Assembly: GCF_019222765.1 (NCBI RefSeq)
Contig: NZ_CP078145.1
Span: 1,736,001 to 1,800,000, forward strand
Direction: 5' to 3'
Length of the DNA: 64,000 nucleotides
Source: Nocardia iowensis
GTDB taxonomy: Bacteria > Actinomycetota > Actinomycetes > Mycobacteriales > Mycobacteriaceae
The notes under the pieces are model-generated. The model had not been told where the DNA came from and did not search any database. It was given only the letters and a program-made list of their open reading frames with translations. Below, piece by piece: positions 49,622-58,333 of the stretch; position 1 is the stretch's first letter, and each line of letters opens with the position of its first letter. The translations under genes were made by a program, and so were the position numbers.

Positions 49622-50185
49622 TTGTCCTTTCCGTTGCAGAATTCCGACGGCACCTTGCCGGAGCACGTCGCGGTCTCCCTGGGCTGGGATCCGTCCGATC
49701 AAGCTTTGTTCGTCGATTTCGACGGCACGGTGACCCCTGGCAACCGGATCGACTTGAATTCGGCGGCTTTGGTTTTCGCCGGCGAGGTACTGGTGGACAC
49801 CGTCTACCACGAGCAGCTGGTTTCGCGAGACGGGTCGATCTCGCACAGTGGGGACAGCCCGACGGGGGAGGGCGTGGGGGACAACGAGGTGATCACCGTT
49901 GATCTGGCGCGACTGGCACCTGAGGTGACGGCGGTGATCTTCCTCGCGACCTCCTATTCGGGACAGAGTTTCGGGCAGATCGACAACGCGTACTACCGGC
50001 TTTTCGACACCACGACCGGCACCGAGATCACCCGATACCTGCTGAGCGGCGGCCCGCACACCGGGCAGGTGATGGGCAAGCTGCTTCGTACCCCGCAGTG
50101 CTGGTACTTCGTCGGGATCGGGGAGGGGATCTACGCGCATCATCTGTCCGAAGCGGTCCCGCAGATGGCGCGGTATCTGCCATAG
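49622..50185 (+). CDS. TerD-family stress protein
   Basis: A 187-residue TerD domain protein. It shows VSLGWDPSDQALFVDFDG, DLNSAALVFAGEVLVDTVYHEQLVSRDGSISHSGD, the Ca-binding-type GEGVGDNEVITVDLARLAPEV and SGQSFGQIDNAYYRLFD. The family binds calcium and belongs to tellurite, phage or general stress systems. The start is a TTG at 49622 preceded by AAAGGGGA; no ATG fits. The gap 49389-49621 holds nothing I can support. Confidence 0.85.
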   Translation: MSFPLQNSDGTLPEHVAVSLGWDPSDQALFVDFDGTVTPGNRIDLNSAALVFAGEVLVDTVYHEQLVSRDGSISHSGDSPTGEGVGDNEVITVDLARLAPEVTAVIFLATSYSGQSFGQIDNAYYRLFDTTTGTEITRYLLSGGPHTGQVMGKLLRTPQCWYFVGIGEGIYAHHLSEAVPQMARYLP

Positions 50186-50201
50186 CGTTGAAAGAGCGTC
50201 G

Positions 50202-50867
50202 TCAGAGCGGCTGGAATCCGGCGCCGATCTCGCCGCGAGCGTTCAGGTCGTGCACGATGGCGCTGATATTGGTACCGACCTCCGGACCGAGACAGCCGAC
50301 GCCGAGGTAGGCGTTCACCATGCCGACCAGCGTGGTGCCGACCATGACGGGCGCCCCGGAATCGCCCTTCATCACACACATCTGGGTCCAGGTCTCGGTA
50401 TTGGTGGCGCGGACATCACCCCAGGCGACGCCACAGCTCGTTCCGGTGGTGCTGCCCCGCTTGCACACCACCGTCGGGAACTGCGCGGGCGCACCGAGCC
50501 CGGTGATGGTGGTGCCGCCGACCCGGTTCACCGGAGTGACCCGCTGCTCATCGAATTCGATGACCGCGTAATCCAGGGTGCTGTCGGAGTAGACGAACCG
50601 TCCCACCCCCGTGCCGTCGGGATCGGCCTCGACGACGACGGTCGCGCCCGGCTCTCCGCAGTGTCCCGCAGTCAAACCGACCAGCCGCTGCGCGCTGTCC
50701 CTGCCGATTGTCGTCAGCGTGCACCCGGCCCGCGCGTCGACCACGATGCCGGAGCCGCCGCCGATCGTCGGTGGGGTGTCGTCTGCTTGGGCTTGCGCGG
50801 ATGCGGATCCGGCGGCGAGCACTGCGGCGGTGGCGGCGAAGGCGAGCGCGGTTCGTGTCATGGGCAT
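50202..50867 (-). CDS. secreted S1-family chymotrypsin-like protease
   Basis: A 221-residue exported protease. The signal peptide is cut near SASAQAQAD. The triad is His in VGLTAGHCGEPG, Asp in STLDYAVIEFD and Ser in VMKGDSGAPVMVG. Three cysteine pairs are likely (AGC/GHC, VCK/TSCG, QMCV/GVGC). It resembles the streptogrisin-like proteases of actinobacteria but lacks a long propeptide. ATG 50867 has a GAGGAG site. Convergent with the TerD gene, 16 bp apart. Confidence 0.88.
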   Translation of the reverse strand: MPMTRTALAFAATAAVLAAGSASAQAQADDTPPTIGGGSGIVVDARAGCTLTTIGRDSAQRLVGLTAGHCGEPGATVVVEADPDGTGVGRFVYSDSTLDYAVIEFDEQRVTPVNRVGGTTITGLGAPAQFPTVVCKRGSTTGTSCGVAWGDVRATNTETWTQMCVMKGDSGAPVMVGTTLVGMVNAYLGVGCLGPEVGTNISAIVHDLNARGEIGAGFQPL

Positions 50868-51012
50868 GACTCCTCTGGTTCGGTCGCCCGGCACCGTCGC
50901 ACCGGGGTGTTCGCGACATTCCCGACTGGACCGATTCCAAACGGGCTATGTCGCAACCGAATTCACATAGGCGCTGTGGGCCTCCGTTAGGTGTTGCCGG
51001 TGCGGGCTTCCC

Positions 51013-53061
51013 TCAGCTGACCAATCCGCGCCGGATCAGGAGCGGCTCGATCGCGGGCGCGCGGCCACGGAACGACTCGAAGGCCGCCAGTGGGTCCACC
51101 GACCCACCCCGGGACAGCAATTCGCGCCGGAACACCGTGCCCTTCTCGCGGATCGACGTGGCGCCGTCGGTGAACCAGTCGACGGTGTCCGCGTCGAGCA
51201 CCTCGCTCCAGATGTAGGAGTAGTAGCCCGCGGCGTACCCGCCCGAGAAGATGTGCGCGAAGTACCCGGTCCGGTACCGCGGCGGAATCGCCTCGATGGC
51301 CAGGCCCGCCTTCCGCAGCGCGGCCTCCTCGAACGCCTCGGCGTCGGCTCCGGCCAGCGCCTCGGCTCCGGGTACGCGGTGCCATGCCCAGTCCAGCAGT
51401 GCCGCACCGAGGTATTCGACGGTGCGGAATCCCTCGCCGAACCGCTCGGCCGCCACCATGCGTTCGACCAGTTCGGCGGGCATCTGCTCGCCGGTCTCGA
51501 AGTGCCGCGCATAGTTGGCCAGCACGTCCGGCTGAGCCATCCACATCTCGTTCACCTGCGAAGGGAACTCGACGAAGTCCCGAGGCACCTCGGTCCCGGC
51601 GAAGAACGGGTAGCGCACATCCGAGAACAGCCCGTGCAGCGCGTGTCCGAACTCATGGAAGAGCGTCCTGACGTTGTCCCAGGTCAGCAGGGCAGGCTCG
51701 CCCGCGGCAGGCTTTACAACATTGAGGTTGTTCACCACCACCGGCAGCGTCCCCAACAACCGGGATTGGCTGACGAGTTCGTTCATCCAAGCCCCGCCGT
51801 GCTTCGACGGCCGAGTGAAGAAGTCACCGAGGAACAGCCCCAGCGCGCTGCCATCCGCGTCGAACACCTCGAAGACCCGGACCTCAGGGTGGTACCCGAC
51901 CAGATCCTCGCGCTCCCGGAAGGTGACCCCGTAGACCTGCTCGGCGGCGAAGAACACCCCGTCCCGCAACACCCGCTCGAGCTCGAAGTAGGGGCGCAGT
52001 GCCTCGGCGTCCACCGCGAACCGTTCGGCTCGCACCCGTTCCGACCAGTACAGCCAGTCCCAGGAGCGGAGTTCGCCGTCGTCGTCGGCCGAGTTCGCCC
52101 GCATCGCCGCCGTCAACTCGGTCGCCTCCCGCTCCGCGTTGGCCACCGCGGGCGAAACGAGCCGCCCGAGCATTTCCTCCACCGCCTCGGCCGAGCGCGC
52201 GGTCTGGTCCTCCACCGCATACGTCGCGTGATCCGGGTAGCCGAGCAAGGCGGCGCGCTCGGCCCGCAGGGTGGCGATCCGGACGGCGAGCACATCATTA
52301 CCGTCCGCGCCGAATCCGCGCCCCAGCGAGGCCGCCATCATCCGGCGCCGCACCTCCCGGTCGGCCAGGTCACGCAGGACGGGCTGGTTGGAGACATTCT
52401 GCAGGCTCAGCGCCCACGCCCCTTCGCGGCCGAGCGACCGGGCATTCTCGGCCGCGGCAGCGACCGCCGCGGGAGCGAGTCCGGCCAATTCCTCGGCGTT
52501 CTCCAACACCAGCACGGCGGCGTTTCTGGCCGCCACATTGTTCTGCCCGAATTCGGTGGCTGCCGCGGCGATTTCGGTATTGAGCGCGCGCAGCCGAGCC
52601 TGGCCGTCGGCGTCGAGTCCGGCACCGGCCCGGACGAACCTGAGGTGGTACTGCTCCAGCAACCGCAATTCCTCAGCGTCCAAGCCGAGTTCGTCGCGGC
52701 GTCCATACAGCGCCTCGATCCTGGCGAAGAGCGCGGGATCGAGATAGATGGCGTCCCGGTGCGCGGCCAGCCTGGGCGACATCTCGGCCTCGATCGCGTC
52801 GGTACCCGGGCTGGAGTCCGAGGAGGCGATATTGAAGAAGGCATTGGCCACCCGGGTGAGCAAGGCTCCCGAACGTTCCAGCGCCACCACGGTATTGGTG
52901 AACGAAGGCGCGTCGTCCGCGGCGGTGATGGCGGCGACCTCGGCCAACTGCTCTGCCATGCCGCGCTCGAACGCGGGCACATAGTGCTCCTCCCGGATCT
53001 CGGCGAACGGCGGCAACTGGTAGGGGAGCGTGCTCGGCTCGAAGAACGGGTTGCTCGTCAT
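51013..53061 (-). CDS. M3-family metallopeptidase (peptidyl-dipeptidase Dcp-like)
   Basis: A 682-residue cytoplasmic zinc peptidase. The zinc site is FHEFGHALHGL (His469, Glu470, His473), and the third ligand Glu lies in FVEFPSQVNEMW. It opens NPFFEPSTLPYQLPPFAEI, typical of Dcp proteins. It cleaves dipeptides from peptide C-termini and completes protein turnover. Monocistronic; no odd features. Confidence 0.92.
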   Translation of the reverse strand: MTSNPFFEPSTLPYQLPPFAEIREEHYVPAFERGMAEQLAEVAAITAADDAPSFTNTVVALERSGALLTRVANAFFNIASSDSSPGTDAIEAEMSPRLAAHRDAIYLDPALFARIEALYGRRDELGLDAEELRLLEQYHLRFVRAGAGLDADGQARLRALNTEIAAAATEFGQNNVAARNAAVLVLENAEELAGLAPAAVAAAAENARSLGREGAWALSLQNVSNQPVLRDLADREVRRRMMAASLGRGFGADGNDVLAVRIATLRAERAALLGYPDHATYAVEDQTARSAEAVEEMLGRLVSPAVANAEREATELTAAMRANSADDDGELRSWDWLYWSERVRAERFAVDAEALRPYFELERVLRDGVFFAAEQVYGVTFREREDLVGYHPEVRVFEVFDADGSALGLFLGDFFTRPSKHGGAWMNELVSQSRLLGTLPVVVNNLNVVKPAAGEPALLTWDNVRTLFHEFGHALHGLFSDVRYPFFAGTEVPRDFVEFPSQVNEMWMAQPDVLANYARHFETGEQMPAELVERMVAAERFGEGFRTVEYLGAALLDWAWHRVPGAEALAGADAEAFEEAALRKAGLAIEAIPPRYRTGYFAHIFSGGYAAGYYSYIWSEVLDADTVDWFTDGATSIREKGTVFRRELLSRGGSVDPLAAFESFRGRAPAIEPLLIRRGLVS

Positions 53062-53175
53062 AGCTGAAACCTTATGCCGGAACGGTGTACGACGGTGTGG
53101 GCGCTGCTACCGGCCGGAAGTGTCTGACTAGGATTGGCTTCTTTGTCGGTCCGTGGGCGTGTGAAGGGAATCCGT

Positions 53176-53511
53176 ATGGCTCGCAAAGTGGTTGTGACGC
53201 TGGTCGATGACTTCGATGGGGAGTCGCAGGCCGAAGAGACGGTGATGTTCGCCGTCGACGGCGTGGGATATGAACTGGACTTGTCTGTCCTCAACGCCAG
53301 CAAGCTGCGTGGTGTCTTCGAGGAATGGACACCGCATGCGCGCAAGGTCGGCCGGGTGCCGCGCGGTAAGAACGGTACGGTGCGTCCAGCGGGGGATCGG
53401 GCGCAGACCGCGGCGATTCGGGATTGGGCGAAGCAGAGCGGTATCGAGGTGTCGAGCCGGGGACGGGTGTCGGCGGAGGTCGTCGAGGCGTACACCAAGG
53501 CGAACGCCTAG
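53176..53511 (+). CDS. lsr2: Lsr2 nucleoid-associated protein
   Basis: A 111-residue Lsr2. It opens MARKVVVTLVDDFDG and continues with an N-terminal dimerisation domain (FAVDGVGYELDLSVLNASKLR), a basic linker, and a C-terminal DNA-binding domain (AAIRDWAKQSGIEVSSRGRVSAEVVEAY) with the RGR AT-hook-like motif. Lsr2 silences AT-rich, often acquired genes. AAGGGA precedes ATG 53176. A strong terminator follows. Confidence 0.95.
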   Translation: MARKVVVTLVDDFDGESQAEETVMFAVDGVGYELDLSVLNASKLRGVFEEWTPHARKVGRVPRGKNGTVRPAGDRAQTAAIRDWAKQSGIEVSSRGRVSAEVVEAYTKANA

Positions 53512-53529
53512 CCCGAGTTCGGCGTAGCG

Positions 53530-53579
53530 GATCGCGTGCTCTGGCCGGCGTTTGGCGCCGGGGGCACGCGATCTTTTTT
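53530..53579 (+). terminator. intrinsic terminator of lsr2
   Basis: GATCGCGTGC (53530-53539) pairs perfectly with GCACGCGATC (53564-53573), followed directly by six T residues. It starts 19 bp after the lsr2 stop. Confidence 0.92.
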
Positions 53580-53628
53580 CTCGGCCACGTTATGTCGTAT
53601 GCCATATTGCCTACTCGGCGTACTAGTT

Positions 53629-53643
53629 GTTACCGTGCGTAAC
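53629..53643. promoter_or_regulatory. inverted repeat GTTAC-N5-GTAAC upstream of mmpS
   Basis: Perfect 5-bp arms with a 5-bp spacer, 62 bp upstream of the mmpS ATG. It is a candidate repressor site for the MmpS-MmpL export operon. No regulator gene is adjacent. Confidence 0.5.
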
Positions 53644-53705
53644 GTCAATATCCAGACGCGCGCATAACCGAAGGTCACGGGCTCGCACAGACAGCGGAGA
53701 AGGTC

Positions 53706-54119
53706 ATGAAGAGTGCCTGGGTGTACGGCGTTGTAGTCCTGGTTCTAGGCGTGACGGCTCTCTTCATAGCCCGGCTGCGGCTGAGTGAGATCCCGGACTT
53801 GGCGATCGGGCATTCGACCCCGCCGCCGGTGCTGGGGCGGCCGAGCGGACAGGTCATCGACTACGAGATCGACGGGCCGAGCGGAACCTCGGTGCGGCTG
53901 TCGTATCTCGATGAACAGGGCCAGGTTCGCGATGTGTCGACCGGCCTGCCGTGGCGGACCTCGGTGCGCACCGACAGGCTGACCCTGCCGACGGGCGTGG
54001 TCGCGCAATCGGATGCCGATCATGTGTCCTGCCGCATCGTCATCAACGGGGAGCCCAGGGACGTCCAGGTGTCGGATGGGCCGTTCGCCGCGGTCAACTG
54101 CAAGGTGCCGGTGTCATGA
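53706..54119 (+). CDS. MmpS-family membrane accessory protein
   Basis: A 137-residue MmpS protein. One N-terminal membrane helix (VYGVVVLVLGVTALFIARL) precedes a periplasmic beta-sandwich (VIDYEIDGPSGTSVRLSYLDEQG, ending CRIVINGEPRDV with a Cys pair). MmpS proteins assist MmpL transporters in exporting lipids or siderophores. Its TGA overlaps the mmpL ATG as ATGA. Confidence 0.87.
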   Translation: MKSAWVYGVVVLVLGVTALFIARLRLSEIPDLAIGHSTPPPVLGRPSGQVIDYEIDGPSGTSVRLSYLDEQGQVRDVSTGLPWRTSVRTDRLTLPTGVVAQSDADHVSCRIVINGEPRDVQVSDGPFAAVNCKVPVS

Positions 54120-57010
54120 GCGCCGTGCGGGCCCGGCTGCGGGAGCTACTCGTCAAGGTTCGTGGCGAGTTCGCGGTGCCGTTCGACAGGGAACATCTGC
54201 GCCGCAGGCCAGGCCGACCGGTTCTCGCGCGGCTGATGTACACGTTCTCGGTGCCGATCATCGCGGTGTGGTTGATAGCGGCAGGTGGGCTCAATTTCTT
54301 CGTTCCCCAGCTCGAGACGGTGGTCAAGGGACATGCCCAGTCCTTTCTGCCGGACGATGCCTCATCGGTGCAGGCGATCGTCAAGATGGGCCACTATTTC
54401 GGCGGGGCGGGGACGAACAATTTCGTCTATGTCCTGCTCGAAGGGGACGCCCCGCTCGGCAATGACGCGCATCGCTATTACACGGCGCTGCTGGATCGCC
54501 TGACTCAGGACAAAACGCACATCAATTCCGCGATGGACCTGTGGTCCAACCCGGACTTCTCCCCGGCGAGTGAGAGTTCCGACGGAAAGGCGTCGTATGT
54601 GCTGCTCAACCTGGCGGGAAATATGGGCACCGCCATGGCCATGGAATCCACCCAGGCGGCCAGGGACATCATCGCCGATTACCCGCCGCCGCCGGGGATC
54701 ACGGTCCATCTGACGGGTCCCTCCGCGGTCGTCAACGACGAACTCCTGGCGATCAACGATTCCATGTTGCTCCTCATCGTCGTGTGCGCCGGGCTGGTCG
54801 GGGCGGTCCTGATCTGCGTGTACCGTTCGCCGATCACGGTGGCGATGCCGCTGCTCACGGTCGGCATGGGTCTCGCCGTAGCCCGCCCAGTGGTGGCCTA
54901 CCTCGGCGAGCATCAGATGGTCGGCGTCTCGATCTTCGCGTCCGCGCTGCTCGCGGTGATCGTGCTCGGGGCGGGCACGAACTACGGCATTTTCCTGCTC
55001 GGTAGGTATCAAGAGGCCCGGCGTGCCGGTGCGGATCCCGAAACCGCGTACTACACGGCGCTGCGCGGGGTTCTGCACATCATCGTCGCGTCCGGCCTGA
55101 CGGTTGCCGGGGCGACGGCCTGCATGTCCTTCACCAGGCTGGCGATCTTCAGCACCTCGGGATTGCCCTGCACGATCGCGGTGATGGTCACTCTCGCCGC
55201 CGCACTGACGCTGGGGCCCGCGCTGCTGGCGCTCGGGAGCCGCCTCGGCTTTTTCGAACCGCGCGCGCAGTCGTCGCAGCGTAGGTGGCGGCGGATCGCG
55301 ACCAGCGTGGTCCGCTGGCCCGGCCCGGTGCTGGTCGCCGCCCTCACCGTGCTGGTGCTCGCCATCCTGGTACTGCCCACGTTCCGGCCCAGCTTCAACG
55401 AGCGCATAGCGCAACCGAGCGACTCGCAGGCGAACCAAGGATTCGCGGCGGCCGACCGTCATCTACCGCCGAATATCATGGCGCCCAGCATCTTTCTCGT
55501 CGAATCTGATCACGACCTGCGCAATCCCGCGGATCTGATCGCACTCGCGAAACTGACCAATGCCGTGTTGAAGGTCCCCGGAGTAAGTGCGGTGCAGGGA
55601 ATTACGCGTCCGTTGACCACACCGTTAGAGCAGGGCACGCTCACCAACCAGGCGGGCTACATCGGCAACCGCTTCACCCAGATGACGACCATGCTCAGCC
55701 AGCGGCTCGACGACCTCACCACCCTGGCCGGACGCATCGATCAGCTGAATCTCACGGTCAAAGGTGTGGAAGGCGCGCTGAGCACTGGCAAAGCGGGCTT
55801 CGACGAGGTGAACAGCAATGCCGCCGCGCTCCAGACCGACGTTGCCGGTGTGGTCGACAAACTGAACTCGTTGCGGGATACTGCCGGGCCCGCAAGGCAA
55901 TTCGTCAGCTCGATCCCGCAATGCCATGACGTGCGGGCCTGCCAGGCGGCGCTGACCGGGTTCTCTCTCTTCGACGATGTCGGCAAGCTCGACACCGTCG
56001 TCGACGGTCTGGTGCAGGGCGTCCATTCCGCCTCGCAGGCCTTCCCGCAGCTCGCCGCGCAGTTGGCGAGCGTCAAGGACTTCATCGCACAGGTGGAAGG
56101 CATTCTCGCGCCATTGCAGAGCACGCTGAACATGCTGCTCCCGCAGGTATCGGACATCACCCAATTCCTGGGAGAGGTCAGCAAGAGCTTCACCACGGGC
56201 GACCCCGACGACTTCTTCTTCATGCCCAGCCAGGCATTCGACAGCCCGCTCTTCAAGAGCGCACTGCCCTATTTCTTCTCGCCGGACGGCAAGGTGACCC
56301 GGATGATCGTCACACCGCAGATGGAGGGATTCAGCCGCGAGGCCATGGATCTCAGCGCGAAGATCATTCCGGCGTCCCTGCAAGCGATGAAGGGCACCTC
56401 GCTGGCGGGCAGCACGGTCAGTATCGGTGGCCCCGGCGGCACGCTGCTCAATATCGAGGCCTTCGTCCGCGAGGACTTCATCACCAGCGTCGTCGCCGCG
56501 TTCGCGTTCGTGTTCTGTGTGGTCCTGATTCTGCTGCGCAGCCTCGTCGCGGCCGTCGCGGTGATCGGCACGGTGGCACTGTCCTATCTGTCCGCATTGG
56601 GCCTGACCGTCCTGATCTGGCAGCACCTCATCGGCAATCCGCTGCACTGGTCGGTGGCGCCGGTTTCGTTCATCTTCCTGGTCGCCGTGGGTGCGGACTA
56701 CAACATGCTGCTGGTGAGCAGATTCAAAGAAGAGCTCGCAGCGGGCATCAATACCGGGATCATCCGGTCGATGGTCAATACCGGCGGGGTGGTCACCACC
56801 GCGGGGCTGGTATTCGGTCTCACGATGTTCGCCATGCTCGTCAGCTACGCGCACAACATCGCCCAAATCGGCACCACCGTCGGGATCGGGCTCTTCCTCG
56901 ACACCCTGATAGTCCGGTCCTTCGTGGTCCCCACCATCGCGGCGTTGGCCGGTCGCTGGTTCTGGTGGCCGATCAACATTCATCGGACCGCACCTGCAGG
57001 CCGACCGTGA
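54116..57010 (+). CDS. MmpL-family RND lipid/metabolite transporter with altered helix-4 motif
   Basis: A 964-residue RND transporter with two repeats, each with a periplasmic loop, and about twelve helices. The second proton-relay pair is intact (Asp861-Tyr862 in VGADYNMLLVSR), but the helix-4 motif reads GAGTNYGIFLLGRYQEARRAG, with Asn289 where MmpL proteins carry Asp. The large second periplasmic loop (about residues 500-760) includes coiled-coil-like NRFTQMTTMLSQRLDDLTTL. Such pumps export lipids, siderophores or drugs. The Asn could weaken or alter proton coupling. Confidence 0.9.
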   Translation: MSAVRARLRELLVKVRGEFAVPFDREHLRRRPGRPVLARLMYTFSVPIIAVWLIAAGGLNFFVPQLETVVKGHAQSFLPDDASSVQAIVKMGHYFGGAGTNNFVYVLLEGDAPLGNDAHRYYTALLDRLTQDKTHINSAMDLWSNPDFSPASESSDGKASYVLLNLAGNMGTAMAMESTQAARDIIADYPPPPGITVHLTGPSAVVNDELLAINDSMLLLIVVCAGLVGAVLICVYRSPITVAMPLLTVGMGLAVARPVVAYLGEHQMVGVSIFASALLAVIVLGAGTNYGIFLLGRYQEARRAGADPETAYYTALRGVLHIIVASGLTVAGATACMSFTRLAIFSTSGLPCTIAVMVTLAAALTLGPALLALGSRLGFFEPRAQSSQRRWRRIATSVVRWPGPVLVAALTVLVLAILVLPTFRPSFNERIAQPSDSQANQGFAAADRHLPPNIMAPSIFLVESDHDLRNPADLIALAKLTNAVLKVPGVSAVQGITRPLTTPLEQGTLTNQAGYIGNRFTQMTTMLSQRLDDLTTLAGRIDQLNLTVKGVEGALSTGKAGFDEVNSNAAALQTDVAGVVDKLNSLRDTAGPARQFVSSIPQCHDVRACQAALTGFSLFDDVGKLDTVVDGLVQGVHSASQAFPQLAAQLASVKDFIAQVEGILAPLQSTLNMLLPQVSDITQFLGEVSKSFTTGDPDDFFFMPSQAFDSPLFKSALPYFFSPDGKVTRMIVTPQMEGFSREAMDLSAKIIPASLQAMKGTSLAGSTVSIGGPGGTLLNIEAFVREDFITSVVAAFAFVFCVVLILLRSLVAAVAVIGTVALSYLSALGLTVLIWQHLIGNPLHWSVAPVSFIFLVAVGADYNMLLVSRFKEELAAGINTGIIRSMVNTGGVVTTAGLVFGLTMFAMLVSYAHNIAQIGTTVGIGLFLDTLIVRSFVVPTIAALAGRWFWWPINIHRTAPAGRP

Positions 57011-57023
57011 TACACCGGACAGC

Positions 57024-57524
57024 ATGCGGTTGCTGATCATCTCCGATACCCACGTGCCCAAGCGCGCGCGGGATCTGCCGGAGCTGTTGTGGCGCGAGGT
57101 GGACGCGGCCGATGTGGTCGTGCACGCGGGCGACTGGGTCGAGGTGGCGTTGCTGGATCAGCTCGAGGCCCGCAGCAAGCGCCTGATCGGCGTGTACGGC
57201 AACAACGACGGCCCGCAGCTGCGCGCCAGACTGCCCGAGATCGCCCGCGCCGAACTGGCCGGGCTGCGGCTGGCGGTGGTGCACGAGACCGGACCCGCGA
57301 AGGGCCGGGAGCAGCGGTGCGCACGGGACTTCCCGGATACCGATGTGCTGGTGTTCGGGCACAGCCACATTCCATGGGACAGCGTTGCCGAGAGCGGGCT
57401 GCGGCTGCTCAACCCCGGTTCACCCACGGATCGACGACGGCAGCCCGAGCACACCTACCTGACAGCTCGGGTCCGTTCGGGTCGGCTGAGTGAGGTGGAA
57501 CTGCATGCCATTCCGCCGCGGTGA
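57024..57524 (+). CDS. YfcE/MJ0936-type metallophosphoesterase
   Basis: A 166-residue calcineurin-like phosphoesterase with every metal motif: ISDTHVPK (DxH), VHAGDW (GD), VYGNNDG (GNND), VVHETG and FGHSHIPWD (GHxH). Typical of small phosphodiesterases acting on bis-p-nitrophenyl phosphate or 2',3'-cAMP in vitro. It lies 13 bp after mmpL and could be co-transcribed. Confidence 0.88.
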   Translation: MRLLIISDTHVPKRARDLPELLWREVDAADVVVHAGDWVEVALLDQLEARSKRLIGVYGNNDGPQLRARLPEIARAELAGLRLAVVHETGPAKGREQRCARDFPDTDVLVFGHSHIPWDSVAESGLRLLNPGSPTDRRRQPEHTYLTARVRSGRLSEVELHAIPPR

Positions 57525-57528
57525 GAGC

Positions 57529-58242
57529 TCATCGGGTGGCGAGGTAGATCGTGTTGCTCGACCGGCTTCCGGTGAGCAGGTTGTCGAAGAACACCTGCTG
57601 GGCTTCGACATCGGTGAAGACGGTTTCGAGGGTCGCGACGAATTGGTCGTCCGGGGCGTCGTCGGACCACAGGGCGAATGTGCCGCCCGGGGCGAGAAAC
57701 GCGGACAAGGCGCGCAGGCCGTCCGGGGTGTAGAACGCACCGTGCGGGTGATGCAGCACGTGGCGTGGTGAGTGGTCGATATCCAGCAAGATCGCGTCGT
57801 AGGTTCGGCCAGGACGTGCCGGGTCGAACCCCATCGGGCCCGCGGCTGCCGCGAAGAAGTCCGCGCACACGAGCGTGACCCGGCTGTCGGCGGCCAATCC
57901 GGCAGTGTCGGGCAATAATTCGCGGTTGTGCCAGTCGATCACCGCCTCGGAATATTCGACGACGGTGAGTGTCCGAATTCGTGGATCGGCCAATGCTTCT
58001 CGCGCGGTGTAGCCCAAGCCGAGTCCGCCGACGATCACATCCAATTCCTCGCCGGGTGTACGGGCCAGGCCCAATCGGGCGAGCTCGCATTCAGCGACGG
58101 TGAACAGACTCGACATCAGGTACTCGTCGCCGAGCTTGACTTCATAGACATCGGTGCGCGCGGTGGGATCGAACCGGCGGCGCAGGCTGATCTCGCCCAT
58201 CGGCGTCGGCTGCCAGCCGAGTTCCTCGAAGTGTGCGCTCAT
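57529..58242 (-). CDS. spermidine-synthase-like methyltransferase-fold protein
   Basis: A 237-residue protein of the polyamine aminopropyltransferase fold. It shows EVKLGDEYLMSSLFTVAE, VIVGGLGLGYTAREAL (nucleotide loop), VVEYSEAVIDWHN and ILLDIDHSPRHVLH. The catalytic DxD-type motif of true spermidine synthases is replaced by DIDH, so the substrate is doubtful. The ATG at 58242 is chosen at the domain start; upstream frame (to 58320) overlaps the promoter of the divergent pmt gene. Confidence 0.75.
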   Translation of the reverse strand: MSAHFEELGWQPTPMGEISLRRRFDPTARTDVYEVKLGDEYLMSSLFTVAECELARLGLARTPGEELDVIVGGLGLGYTAREALADPRIRTLTVVEYSEAVIDWHNRELLPDTAGLAADSRVTLVCADFFAAAAGPMGFDPARPGRTYDAILLDIDHSPRHVLHHPHGAFYTPDGLRALSAFLAPGGTFALWSDDAPDDQFVATLETVFTDVEAQQVFFDNLLTGSRSSNTIYLATR

Positions 58243-58333
58243 CGCAGTGACGATAGGCCTAGGGAGTCGGCTGCCCTCGGCGCGGCTTGCTGCCCAGTGG
58301 TCGCTGGTTCGAGGACGCATCTACTATCGACAC

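Noticed and set aside
51253..53067. Open frame of 604 codons opposite the M3 peptidase
   Set aside because: The HEFGH peptidase fully explains the region; this frame is a mirror effect of codon bias.
55625..57061. Open frame of 478 codons opposite mmpL
   Set aside because: It extends across helix-coding parts of a clear RND transporter and shows no hydrophobic or domain pattern.
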